A DNA stretch of 64,000 bases from Desulfolutivibrio sulfodismutans DSM 3696 (GTDB taxonomy: Bacteria; Desulfobacterota; Desulfovibrionia; Desulfovibrionales; Desulfovibrionaceae). How positions within the stretch are numbered: position 1 is the first letter of the stretch; every line of letters starts with the position of its first letter. Under the pieces are notes generated by a model. It was given only the letters and a program-made list of their open reading frames with translations, was not told the origin of the DNA and did not search any database. This document shows, one piece after another, positions 20,989-28,574 of the stretch. A program made the translations under genes and the position numbers. The DNA lies in contig NZ_CP045504.1 of the NCBI RefSeq assembly GCF_013376455.1, positions 3,183,001 to 3,247,000 on the forward strand. Direction: 5' to 3'.

Positions 20989-21387
20989 CTACTTGGCCGC
21001 AGCCGCTCCGCAGCCGCTGCACGCGGTGGCGCAGGACGCGGCGGCCGGGGCCTTGTCGCCCGACGTCCCGGACGCGGAGGGCGCGGCGGACGCGGGGGAC
21101 GCGGGGGACGTGGAATCGGACGCAGCGGATGCGGAATCGGACGCGGCGCCGCTGTCCTTGCCCTTGGCGCCGGACTCTCCGTTGCCGCCTGACTCGGCCC
21201 CGCCGTGGCGGTTGCAATAGTCGGTCACGTACCAGCCCGAGCCCTTGAGCACGAAGGACGTGTTGGAGATGATCCGCTTCGAGTCCCCGCCGCAGGCCGG
21301 ACAGGCTTCCGTGCGTTCTTCAAAGCCGCGTTGAATCTTTTCAAACACCTTGTCGCAGTCCTGGCAGCGGTATTCATAGATCGGCAT
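20989..21387 (-). CDS. FmdB-family zinc ribbon protein with Ala/Ser-rich tail
   Basis: 132 residues. The first 55 are the FmdB/CxxC_CxxC zinc ribbon: MPIYEYRCQDCDKVF with a second pair CPACGG, then SNTSFVLKGSGWYVTDY. Residues about 62-125 are a Ser/Ala/Asp/Gly-rich low-complexity region, and the end carries four more cysteines (SCATACSGCGAAAAK). The family name comes from a putative regulator of formamidase; its true role is unclear and the zinc ribbon could bind RNA, DNA or protein. GGAGAAAAGAC precedes the ATG. The gene has a long leader and a promoter with a CIRCE-like operator. Confidence 0.85.
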   Translation of the reverse strand: MPIYEYRCQDCDKVFEKIQRGFEERTEACPACGGDSKRIISNTSFVLKGSGWYVTDYCNRHGGAESGGNGESGAKGKDSGAASDSASAASDSTSPASPASAAPSASGTSGDKAPAAASCATACSGCGAAAAK

Positions 21388-21533
21388 GTCTTTTCTCCAC
21401 GAGATGCATGGCTTACGTGATCAGTGGTCCGCCGAGGCCCCGGCGGGCCTGCGGCGACGGTCCCGTATTCCCTTGAAAGCGTGCGGCGCTATTGCCGTAA
21501 CCGTATGAGATCGTTTGTATTTCACAAAAAAAG

Positions 21534-21560
21534 CTGGCACTTGGCGTGTGCGAGCGCCAA
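21534..21560 (-). promoter_or_regulatory. CIRCE-like inverted repeat in the leader of the fmdB-like gene
   Basis: Read on the minus strand: TTGGCGCTC, nine spacer bases, AAGTGCCAG. Spacing equals CIRCE; the arms match the consensus at seven and six of nine. It begins one base after the -10 of a good promoter, as in groESL. Its plus-strand left arm (CTGGCACTT) differs by one base from the left arm of the groESL operator (CTGGCACTC). Confidence 0.6.
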
Positions 21561-21561
21561 A

Positions 21562-21589
21562 TAGATAATCGATGAATCGCCCCAGTCAA
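21562..21589 (-). promoter_or_regulatory. Promoter upstream of the fmdB-like gene
   Basis: On the minus strand TTGACT (21584-21589) and TATCTA (21562-21567) are 16 bases apart. The leader would be about 165 bases and starts with the CIRCE-like repeat. Confidence 0.55.
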
Positions 21590-21898
21590 GGGGGGAAAGG
21601 GCGGTTATTTTGCTGGAATACCTGAAAATACGGCGGGTTGTGGAAAAAATACGGGTGGCGGAGAAAAGATGGCACCCCGGGAAAAGCAGAGGTGGGGTTG
21701 TGGGTATGGGGTGACGTCTGTCGCGGCCACGGCCCCGGCAGGGGAAGCGTCCCTTCCCCATGCCAGGGTCATGCCTGCGGGATCATGCCACGTCTTTGGA
21801 AACATGCCCGCTGCATCCCGATACGATCAGCCAGTGCGCATTCTCTCTCAACACCCCGTCGCCCAGGGACGCCGCGCCGGGCAGGCGATCCGGACGCA
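21590..21898. other. Intergenic stretch without recognisable gene
   Basis: This gap separates the fmdB promoter from the mucR-like stop codon. The frames running through it lack ribosome sites and family signatures. No terminator with a T tract was found for the mucR-like gene. Confidence 0.5.
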
Positions 21899-22300
21899 CT
21901 ACTTCTTTTTCGTCCTTTTCTCCCACAGCTTCATTTCCTTCATCTTCTTGCGACGCTCACGCTGCAACTCTTTGCACACCAGGGGCAGGTTCTTGGCGTA
22001 ACCCCATTTTTCCCTGTATTCGGCGGGCGTCATGCCATACTTGGCCAGATGCCGCTTGGTCAGAATCTTGAAAGACTTTCCGGATTCAAGACACACGATG
22101 CTCTTTTCCCGGATGGCCTTTTTGGGGTCCATGATCGGGGCTTTCTCCTCGACTTCCGCTTCCGGAGCCGTGCCTTCGCTGATGCTCTTGATGCCTTCGG
22201 CCAGTTTCGTGACCATGGAGGTGAGCTCCTCCTCGGTCATTGTGCGCACGCTGGCTTGAGCCTTGACGATGTCAAGGGCTTGTTTCAGATAATCATCCAT
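21899..22300 (-). CDS. MucR/Ros-family transcriptional regulator
   Basis: 133 residues. The C-terminal half matches MucR: SIVCLESGKSFKILTKRHL, then MTPAEYREKWG, then a very basic end (RERRKKMKEMKLWEKRTKKK). The first zinc Cys (Cys70) and His84 are kept, but the second Cys of the usual C-x2-C is Ser73, so the zinc site may be incomplete or rebuilt. The N-terminal half is acidic and helical and probably drives oligomerisation. MucR proteins are H-NS-like repressors of AT-rich targets in alphaproteobacteria; desulfovibrios have several homologues. GGGAGGT precedes the ATG. A minus-strand TTGACA lies upstream (22374-22379) but a TACAAT box is 20 bases away, longer than ideal. Confidence 0.85.
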   Translation of the reverse strand: MDDYLKQALDIVKAQASVRTMTEEELTSMVTKLAEGIKSISEGTAPEAEVEEKAPIMDPKKAIREKSIVCLESGKSFKILTKRHLAKYGMTPAEYREKWGYAKNLPLVCKELQRERRKKMKEMKLWEKRTKKK

Positions 22301-22758
22301 GGTGACCTCCCGTCGCCGAATTACGTTTTTTTCAAAGACTCTGTTTCATTGTAAAGAACATTTCCCGATGTGTTGTCAAGGAAAATATTTGCATTCCACG
22401 CATAAAAGTGAGCTTATACCTTTTTAAGGATACGGCGGATGTTTGCACGGGGCTATGCGTTCATGCACGGACTTCGGACTGCGATGCAACCTTGGATTGC
22501 GTGAGGGAAAAAGCAAGGCCCGTGCCGTATATGGCCTCTCGAGCTGGCTGTCTCGCATGGTATGAGCCATGAGCCGTCACGGTGGGCGAGTTCCACAGGG
22601 GATGAGCAACGTTACACGACTGGGGAAAAGGCAGGGGGACGGGACGCAGGATGGGTAAGCGTCAGGCGCGACAGGCTTGGAGCGGCTTGCCGTGCGGAAA
22701 GAGGGAGATTGCAGGCGACGCCGTCAAAACCCTTGCCTGCGGCACGGCGGCTTGATAT
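22301..22758. other. AT-richer divergent intergenic region between mucR-like and tetR genes
   Basis: The first 130 bases are clearly more AT-rich than the surroundings and should hold the mucR-like promoter. The rest shows no gene with a ribosome site; the tetR frame stays open through it, but its conserved part begins at 22790. Confidence 0.5.
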
Positions 22759-22780
22759 ATTGACTGAAATTTTAGTCAAT
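22759..22780 (+). promoter_or_regulatory. Palindromic operator in front of the tetR gene
   Basis: ATTGACT, eight bases (GAAATTTT), AGTCAAT: an almost perfect 22-bp palindrome ending nine bases before the tetR start codon. Position and symmetry are those of a TetR autoregulatory site. Confidence 0.75.
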
Positions 22781-22789
22781 GAGAATGAA

Positions 22790-23392
22790 ATGGGCCGAAA
22801 CCAGGAACAAAACCAACTCCAGCGCGACACGCAGCGGGCAAGAATCCTCTCGAGTTCCTTGCGGCTGTTCGTCAGTCGGGGCTTCGCGGCCACCCGCATC
22901 ACGGACATTGCGGCGGAGACGGGGATTTCGTCCGGGCTGCTGTACCATTATTTTCAGAGCAAGGACGATATGCTGGTTGCCCTGCTGCAAGAGTCCCTGC
23001 CGAAGATGGATGCGGCCGCGCGTGACCTTGAGGCCATGGAGCTTCCCGTGGCGGACAAGATCCGCCTCGCATTGCGGCTGCTGATACGCGGGATTCAGGA
23101 AAACGCCGAGACAGGGAAATTCCATCTGCTGGTCGCCCTGGTCTCGGCATCGGAGGCGCTTCCCGATGCTGCGCGCCAGATTCTCGCGCGCCATGCCCAC
23201 GGCCCATATCAAATCATGGAGAGAATTTTCGCGAAGGGGCAGGCGGAAGGCTCTGTCCGCAGCGGGAATCCCCGCGACATGGCGATGCTCTTCTGGGCGT
23301 TGGTCAAGGGGCTTTCCATCCACCACTCCATCCATGGAAACACGCTGGGCGAAGCGGATCCTGAATCCGTATTGCCGCTGTTTCTTAAATGA
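22790..23392 (+). CDS. TetR/AcrR family transcriptional regulator
   Basis: 200 residues from the ATG at 22790; the open frame extends further upstream but covers the operator and adds no conserved sequence. The N-terminal helix-turn-helix is clear (RILSSSLRLFVSRGFAATRI, then ITDIAAETGISSGLLYHYF with the family's Y-H-Y-F). The C-terminal ligand domain (about 60-195) is helical and variable. It is followed directly by a GDXG esterase gene and has a palindromic operator upstream, so it likely represses itself and the esterase until an ester or fatty-acid-like ligand binds, which is inference. Confidence 0.9.
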   Translation: MGRNQEQNQLQRDTQRARILSSSLRLFVSRGFAATRITDIAAETGISSGLLYHYFQSKDDMLVALLQESLPKMDAAARDLEAMELPVADKIRLALRLLIRGIQENAETGKFHLLVALVSASEALPDAARQILARHAHGPYQIMERIFAKGQAEGSVRSGNPRDMAMLFWALVKGLSIHHSIHGNTLGEADPESVLPLFLK

Positions 23393-23400
23393 GGACCGCC

Positions 23401-24318
23401 ATGCAGAGTCTCAAGAGCCGTCTGGTCAATGCCTTGATTCGGAATCGTCACTATTTCCAAGGGAAGCTGCGCCGCGACGTCTTCACCATGGATAGCTCCA
23501 TCCAGGCGTTTCGTGACGATTGCGAAAAGGCCGCCGCCAGGATGTCGCGCATTCCGCCCGGAGTCCAGGTCGGGCCGACGACCATGGGCGGGATTGCGGC
23601 CGAATGGCTGCGTCCGGCCGCAGCGCCCGGGAACAAGGCCATCCTTTACGTTCATGGCGGCGGCTACGTGTCGGGATCGTGCGCCGACCACCGCGGATTC
23701 GTGTCCGCCTTCGCAAACAGGCTGGGATATGCCGCGCTCACCTATGATTACCGCCTTGCCCCCGAACACCCCTATCCTGCGGCGGTGGAGGATTCCATCG
23801 CCGCATATAGGGGATTGTTAGTGACGCATCGCCCGGGCGACATTCTGGTCGCCGGCGAATCGGCAGGCGGCGGGCTGGCCCTGGCGCTTTTATTTGCGAT
23901 CAGGAAATACGCCCTTCCGATGCCCTGCGCTGCGGTGGCGATATCTCCCTGGACCGACCTCACCTGTTCGAGTGCGGGATATTCTACCCGAAACGAGCGT
24001 TCGGTCGCCCCGAAGGATTCCTGGGTCGTATTCGCCAATCACTATGCCGGTGGTGCAGACCGCCGGGATCCCTTGATGTCGCCGCTATTTGGCAATCAAA
24101 GAGGCTTTCCGCCGCTGTTGATAAACTCGGCGAAGGATGATGAGTTGTATGATGATGGAGAGAAGTTCGCGCGACGGGCCAGGGAAGCGGGCGTCGATGT
24201 TGTCTTTCGTCCGGGGGTTGGGATGATACATTGCTATCCGCTTCTTTCCCCCATGTTTCGTGAGGCGGCCCTGGCCATGGACGAAATATCCTGTTTTGCC
24301 AGCAAGCACCTTGGCTGA
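23401..24318 (+). CDS. Alpha/beta hydrolase of the hormone-sensitive lipase (GDXG) family
   Basis: 305 residues from the ATG at 23401 with GAGGA seven bases upstream; an ATG at 23389 overlapping the tetR stop is the alternative. The HSL signature HGGGYVSG forms the oxyanion hole, GESAGGG holds the nucleophile Ser, DDELYDD supplies the Asp and MIHCYPLL the His. No signal peptide, so a cytosolic esterase acting on short- or medium-chain esters or similar acyl compounds. It is paired with the TetR gene eight bases upstream and probably controlled by it. The natural substrate is unknown. Confidence 0.9.
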   Translation: MQSLKSRLVNALIRNRHYFQGKLRRDVFTMDSSIQAFRDDCEKAAARMSRIPPGVQVGPTTMGGIAAEWLRPAAAPGNKAILYVHGGGYVSGSCADHRGFVSAFANRLGYAALTYDYRLAPEHPYPAAVEDSIAAYRGLLVTHRPGDILVAGESAGGGLALALLFAIRKYALPMPCAAVAISPWTDLTCSSAGYSTRNERSVAPKDSWVVFANHYAGGADRRDPLMSPLFGNQRGFPPLLINSAKDDELYDDGEKFARRAREAGVDVVFRPGVGMIHCYPLLSPMFREAALAMDEISCFASKHLG

Positions 24319-24663
24319 AGATGCCGAAGATCGAACAGATCCTGCGTTCCGATAGGGCATCAAGCCGGATGATCGCTTGTCAGTATCCGTCCAATGTCGT
24401 CAGAAGGGGCATGGATGCGGGGATTGTCATGTTCCCTGCGGGTTGGGGCTACAGGGTTCCGTGAATTGGTCCTGCCCGGTTCGTCGCCTTGGATGGCCTC
24501 AACGAGCCTTCTCCAGTCCCAGTCCTCCTCTCGGAGAACGCTCTACATCGGTCAGATCATGTGCTCTCGACACCCGCTGCACGGCGATGTTGACAGATCC
24601 TCCGCTTTACGGAAAATTGCCGTATTGCCCTGGAACATGTTTGAAAACCGATGGAGAAACCAC
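24319..24663. other. Intergenic gap upstream of a small lipoprotein gene
   Basis: No supported gene. A TTGACA box (24590-24595) lies about 70 bases before the lipoprotein start with only a poor AAAATT 17 bases later. Frames through this stretch have no family signature. Confidence 0.45.
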
Positions 24664-24963
24664 TTGAACCGTTCGTGCGTACTCCTTGTGACGGTCCTTT
24701 TTCTGGCCGGATGCGGCCACCGCTGGGTCAACTCCCAGATCACCGACCCGGCCGAGGCCAAGGCCCGCCTGGCCAGCGACACCGCCTATTGCAGGGATAT
24801 CGAGAATCTGCTGGAACAGCGGGTCAACATCCAGGACAGGGTCTCTTTCGACCCCACGGCCGTTGGCCAGATGTCAAATTATTACAGCAATTATAAGATC
24901 GAGAGCACCAGGACCGATGTGTTCGAACGGTGCATGAACGACCGGGGCTGGTCCGGGCTCTAA
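24664..24963 (+). CDS. Small lipoprotein of unknown function
   Basis: 99 residues from a TTG at 24664, preferred because GGAG lies seven bases upstream and a compact lipoprotein signal then follows directly: LNRSCVLLVTVLFLAGCGH, with lipobox LAGC. An ATG at 24637 would add nine residues. The mature protein is about 80 residues and contains a Cys in DTAYCRDIE and a C-terminal ERCMNDRGW. The C-terminal pattern C-M-x-x-(K/R)-G-aromatic recurs in the lipoprotein at 54507. The lipid anchor should place it in the periplasm on a membrane. No function can be named. Confidence 0.7.
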   Translation: MNRSCVLLVTVLFLAGCGHRWVNSQITDPAEAKARLASDTAYCRDIENLLEQRVNIQDRVSFDPTAVGQMSNYYSNYKIESTRTDVFERCMNDRGWSGL

Positions 24964-25152
24964 CGGCTTTTGGCGCGTTGCGCACCCTGCGTTTTCGCGA
25001 GCGGCGCGGCGCGCGCCGTACGGGAGAGCCTCTTTGTAAGGCTGCGGGGTGAACCCGGCCGCCTGCCCGGCGCGCCGGTTGGGCGGCCGGGGCGGCAGGA
25101 AGAAGGCTGATGCGGCAGGCTGCGGCCCCTTTCGCCGTGTGCGCCCGTAAAA

Positions 25153-25677
25153 CTAATGGACGCCGCCCTGCCCGGGGTTCTCCACGTTGCCGCTTCCGGC
25201 CAGCCCGGCGGCGAAGCGGCGCACCTGTTCGCTCTCCCGCCAGCCCTCGTAGTATTCAAACCATTCGTCCAATTCCCGCACCCGCTCGTCCATGATGGCC
25301 TCATGGCTGGTCAGCCACATGGCGAAAAGCCGGTTCTCAAGCTTGAAGGCCTCGCTGTCGAAGGCCTGGGCCAATATCCCCGAGGCGTATCGGCTGACCT
25401 CAAGGTTGCGGAACACGAACTCCCCCACCACCCGCTGGGAGGTTTCGTAGTCCGTGGGCTTGGCGTTGATCTCCTTGAGGAATTCGGCCAAGAGCGGCTG
25501 GTTTTTTTCCGCCGCCAGGATGCGTTCGGCCGGGATGTCGACAAACACCTGGCCGTCGCGGTCCACGGCGAAATAAAAGCGGGCCCAGTTCTCGGCGGCC
25601 AGCACCTTGAAGATGTCGCCCACGGCGGCGTTGAGGTCGGTGGAAGGGGCCTGGGGCGCGGTGGTGGGGCAGTTCAT
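25153..25677 (-). CDS. Conserved-looking protein of unknown function
   Basis: 174 residues from the ATG at 25677, with AAGGAG five bases upstream. The start overlaps the stop of the ATPase gene (ATGA), so it is translationally coupled to the peptide-transport ATPases. It is acidic and mostly helical, contains no signal peptide, membrane helix or metal motif, and is rich in aromatic residues near the end (LDEWFEYYEGWRES). I do not recognise the family. Position at the end of an Opp/Dpp operon suggests only co-expression. Confidence 0.75.
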   Translation of the reverse strand: MNCPTTAPQAPSTDLNAAVGDIFKVLAAENWARFYFAVDRDGQVFVDIPAERILAAEKNQPLLAEFLKEINAKPTDYETSQRVVGEFVFRNLEVSRYASGILAQAFDSEAFKLENRLFAMWLTSHEAIMDERVRELDEWFEYYEGWRESEQVRRFAAGLAGSGNVENPGQGGVH

Positions 25678-26639
25678 GGGGTCTCCTTGAGGCAACGGAC
25701 AAAGTGTCCGGGTGATGTTTCGAGAAGCTTGGGGGACGATACGGCGCATTCCGGCATGGCCTCGGGACAGCGGGGGTGGAAGACGCATCCCGGGGGCGGG
25801 GAGAAAAGGCTCGGCGCGTCTCCCGCCAGGGGGGAGCGGGCGGCCTGGCGTCTGGCCGGGTCCGGTATGGGCGCGGCGGCCAAGAGGGCCCTCGTGTACG
25901 GGTGGGCCGGGTTGTCCATGAGGGTGTCCGTGGCGGCCAGTTCCATGATCCGGCCCAGATACATGACCGCCGTGCGGTCGCTGATGTGGCCGACCACGGC
26001 CAGGTCGTGGGAGATGAACAGGTAGGCCAGGCCCAGGCGGGCCTTGAGGTCGCACAGGAGATTGATGACCTGGGCCTGTACGGACACGTCCAGGGCCGAG
26101 ACCGGCTCGTCGCAGACCACCAGGGACGGGTTGGTGGCCAGCGCCCGGGCGATGGCCACCCGCTGCCGCTGGCCTCCGGAAAATTGGTGGGGATAGCGGT
26201 CGGCGTGCTCGGGCAAAAGGCCCACCTGGTCCAGAAGCTCCATGACCCGCTCCCGGCGGGCGGCCCGGTCGCCCATGCCCATGGCCCACAGCCCTTCGGC
26301 CACGCTGAATCCCACGCTGCGGCGCGGGTTGAGGGAGGAAAAGGGATCCTGGAAGACCATCTGGATCAGGCGCGGCAGATTGTCGCGCACCTTCGGATCG
26401 TCCATTTCCAGGCCGCCATGGAGCACCCGTCCGGCGCTTGGCCGTTCAAGCCCGGCCACGCATCGGGCCAGGGTGGACTTGCCGCAGCCCGATTCGCCCA
26501 CCAGCCCTACGGTCTCCCCCCGGCCCACGCTCAGGTCCACGCCGTCCACGGCGGTCACCGTGCGCCGGGACGTGCCCAAAACGCCCCCCCGGACGACATA
26601 GCGCCGGGAAAGGCCCTGCACCTCAAGCAGCGCGCTCAC
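25674..26639 (-). CDS. Peptide/nickel ABC transporter ATP-binding protein (OppF/DppF type)
   Basis: 321 residues from a GTG at 26639 that overlaps the preceding stop (GTGA). Walker [10 protein letters not shown], signature [15 protein letters not shown], Walker [13 protein letters not shown] and the switch His in FISHDLAVV are complete. The C-terminal oligopeptide-transporter extension ([12 protein letters not shown]) with conserved Cys is present; in this subfamily it can hold an iron-sulfur cluster. It powers uptake of oligopeptides, dipeptides or nickel together with the neighbouring ATPase. No permease or binding protein gene is found nearby. Confidence 0.94.
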   Translation of the reverse strand: MSALLEVQGLSRRYVVRGGVLGTSRRTVTAVDGVDLSVGRGETVGLVGESGCGKSTLARCVAGLERPSAGRVLHGGLEMDDPKVRDNLPRLIQMVFQDPFSSLNPRRSVGFSVAEGLWAMGMGDRAARRERVMELLDQVGLLPEHADRYPHQFSGGQRQRVAIARALATNPSLVVCDEPVSALDVSVQAQVINLLCDLKARLGLAYLFISHDLAVVGHISDRTAVMYLGRIMELAATDTLMDNPAHPYTRALLAAAPIPDPARRQAARSPLAGDAPSLFSPPPGCVFHPRCPEAMPECAVSSPKLLETSPGHFVRCLKETP

Positions 26640-27622
26640 GGCAGACGCTCCACCGCCGCCTCGGCATGCAGCCAGCAGCGCGCGCAGCGTCCGGACTCCA
26701 GGCGGAAAAAGGGCGGGACGTCCGTGCGGCAGCGGTCGAAGACCAGAGGGCAGCGGGGATGGAACCGGCAGCCCCGGGGCAGCCGGGTCAGGCTGGGCAC
26801 CGTGCCCGGGATGGCCGCCAGCCGCGATTTGTCCCCGGGCCGGGGCAGGGAGCGGATCAGTCCGGCGGTGTAGGGATGCAGGGGGCTGGCGAAAAGAGAC
26901 GGCACGTCGCCGTATTCGGCCACCTGTCCGGAATACATGATGGCCGCGTTGTCGCAGGTCTCGGCCACCACCCCCAGGTTGTGGGTGATGAGCAGGATGG
27001 CCGTGCCCTTGGCGGCGGCCAGATCCAGCATGAGGGCCAGGATCTGCTTCTGGATGGTCACGTCCAGGGCCGTGGTGGGTTCGTCGGCGATGAGCAGGTC
27101 CGGGGACAGGCACAGGGCCATGGCGATCATCACCCGTTGGCGCATGCCCCCGGAGAGTTCATGGGGAAAGCTGGCCAGGCGGCGGTCGGGGTCGGAAATG
27201 CCCACCAGGGTCAGCATGTTCCCGGCCTGGGCCAGGGCCTCGCTCCGGGACTTGCCCCGGTGCAGGCGGATGGCCTCGGCGATCTGCTCCCCGATCCGCA
27301 GCACGGGATTGAGCGAGGTCATGGGCTCCTGGAAGATCATGGAGATGCGGTTGCCGCGCACCCGGCGCATCTCGTCCGGGGACAGGGTCAAAAGGTCCGT
27401 GCCGTCGAAGAGCACCCGCCCGGCGTCGATGCGTCCCGGCGGCTGCACCAGCCCCAGGATGGACAGCCCGAGCACCGTCTTGCCGCACCCGGACTCGCCG
27501 ACCACGGCCAGGGTCTCGCCCCGGGCCACGGCCAGGCTCACGCCGTCCACGGCCACGGCCGTGCCCTCGGCGGTGTGGAAGGCGGTGCGCACGTCGTGAA
27601 TGGAGAGCAGGGTGTCCGGCAT
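26636..27622 (-). CDS. Peptide/nickel ABC transporter ATP-binding protein (OppD/DppD type)
   Basis: 328 residues from the ATG at 27622. Walker [10 protein letters not shown], the ABC signature [15 protein letters not shown], Walker [13 protein letters not shown] and switch His in LITHNLGVV are all intact, plus the C-terminal OppD-type Cys region ([15 protein letters not shown]). It works as a heterodimer with the downstream OppF-like ATPase. The usual preceding genes (substrate-binding protein and two permeases) are absent; instead a divergent toxin-antitoxin pair begins 155 bases upstream. The ribosome site is poor. Confidence 0.94.
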   Translation of the reverse strand: MPDTLLSIHDVRTAFHTAEGTAVAVDGVSLAVARGETLAVVGESGCGKTVLGLSILGLVQPPGRIDAGRVLFDGTDLLTLSPDEMRRVRGNRISMIFQEPMTSLNPVLRIGEQIAEAIRLHRGKSRSEALAQAGNMLTLVGISDPDRRLASFPHELSGGMRQRVMIAMALCLSPDLLIADEPTTALDVTIQKQILALMLDLAAAKGTAILLITHNLGVVAETCDNAAIMYSGQVAEYGDVPSLFASPLHPYTAGLIRSLPRPGDKSRLAAIPGTVPSLTRLPRGCRFHPRCPLVFDRCRTDVPPFFRLESGRCARCWLHAEAAVERLP

Positions 27623-27742
27623 GGTGTTCGGGGCCTTTTGCGGCGTAAGTGCCGTGCCCGGGACGGTACGTGTTTTGGGCCGTGGTTTCAAGGGCGGACC
27701 ACAGCCTGGAGGCTGTCGCACCCGCTGGCCCGGCGACAGCGG

Positions 27743-27771
27743 TTGACGGGTACGGCAATCTGCCGTATTTC
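27743..27771 (+). promoter_or_regulatory. Promoter and operator of the toxin-antitoxin pair
   Basis: TTGACG (27743-27748) and TATTTC (27766-27771), 17 bases apart, flank a perfect inverted repeat TACGGCA-ATC-TGCCGTA (27751-27767). A repeat inside the core promoter fits autorepression by the antitoxin. The start site would fall near the ATG at 27778, so the mRNA may be almost leaderless, matching the lack of a Shine-Dalgarno. Confidence 0.6.
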
Positions 27772-27777
27772 TCACCC

Positions 27778-28059
27778 ATGAACAGCCGCAACACCACAGC
27801 CCGCCTCGAAGCGCGCCTGCCGGGGGAGATCCATGCCCTGCTCAAGCGCGCCGCCGAGTTGCAGGGACGCAGCCTGACGGATTTTGTCGTGACCGCAGCC
27901 AGCGAGGCCGCCCGCAAGACCATCGAGGACATGGAGATCCTGCGCCTGTCGGCCGACGACCAGCTTCGGATCGCCCAGGCAGTGCTCGACCCGCCGTCTC
28001 CGGTTCCGGCCCTGGTCCGGGCCGCCAAACGTCACCGCGAAAGGGTCGATCCGGCGTGA
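27778..28059 (+). CDS. DUF1778 (TacA-like) ribbon-helix-helix antitoxin
   Basis: 93 residues from the ATG at 27778. The N-terminal part ([20 protein letters not shown], then GRSLTDFVV) is a ribbon-helix-helix DNA-binding domain, and the C-terminal part (about 55-93) is the toxin-neutralising tail. It overlaps the GNAT gene (GTGA), the standard order for TacA-TacT modules. It should bind the GNAT toxin and repress the shared promoter. Confidence 0.88.
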   Translation: MNSRNTTARLEARLPGEIHALLKRAAELQGRSLTDFVVTAASEAARKTIEDMEILRLSADDQLRIAQAVLDPPSPVPALVRAAKRHRERVDPA

Positions 28060-28550
28060 ACCTGCGTATCGTGGCCCTGGACGAGCGCCTGGACCGGAGC
28101 GGGTTTGCCTGCGGCGAGGAGGCGCTTGACCGCTATTTCCGGGAGCGCGTCTCACAAGACGTGAAACGCCGCGTGGCATCCTGCTTCGTGGCCCTTGGCA
28201 AAACGGCCGTGGCCGGATTTTACACCCTGGCCTGCGCTGGCATCCCGGTGGTGGATCTGCCCGAGGCCCTGGCCAGACGTCTGCCGCGCTATCCCACGCT
28301 TCCGGCCATCCGCATCGGCCGGTTGGCGGTGGCCTTGGCCTTTCAAGGCCAGGGTATTGGCGGCGTTTTATTGGTGGACGCCATGCGCCGCGCCCTGCGT
28401 ACGGAGGTGGCGGGATTTACGCTTGTGGTGGACGCCAAAAGCGAGCGCGCCGCGTCCTTTTACGAGCATCATGGATTCATGCGGCTGGCAAGCCGCCCGG
28501 GGACGCTTTTCCTCCCCCTGGCCACGGCGCAAAAGGCGCTCACGCCATAA
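28056..28550 (+). CDS. GNAT-family acetyltransferase toxin (TacT-like)
   Basis: 164 residues from a GTG at 28056. The acetyl-CoA binding region is recognisable: IGRLAVALAFQGQGIGGVLL (the R/Q-x-x-G-x-G/A motif) and a late FYEHHGFMRL. Toxins of this class acetylate the amino group of charged tRNA and stop translation; the antitoxin upstream keeps them in check. The N-terminal FACGEEALDRYFRERVSQD is typical of DUF1778-linked GNATs. It converges on hflX with 24 bases between the stops. Confidence 0.88.
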   Translation: MNLRIVALDERLDRSGFACGEEALDRYFRERVSQDVKRRVASCFVALGKTAVAGFYTLACAGIPVVDLPEALARRLPRYPTLPAIRIGRLAVALAFQGQGIGGVLLVDAMRRALRTEVAGFTLVVDAKSERAASFYEHHGFMRLASRPGTLFLPLATAQKALTP

Positions 28551-28574
28551 TCTCGGCCAAAGGGCTCCCCGGCG

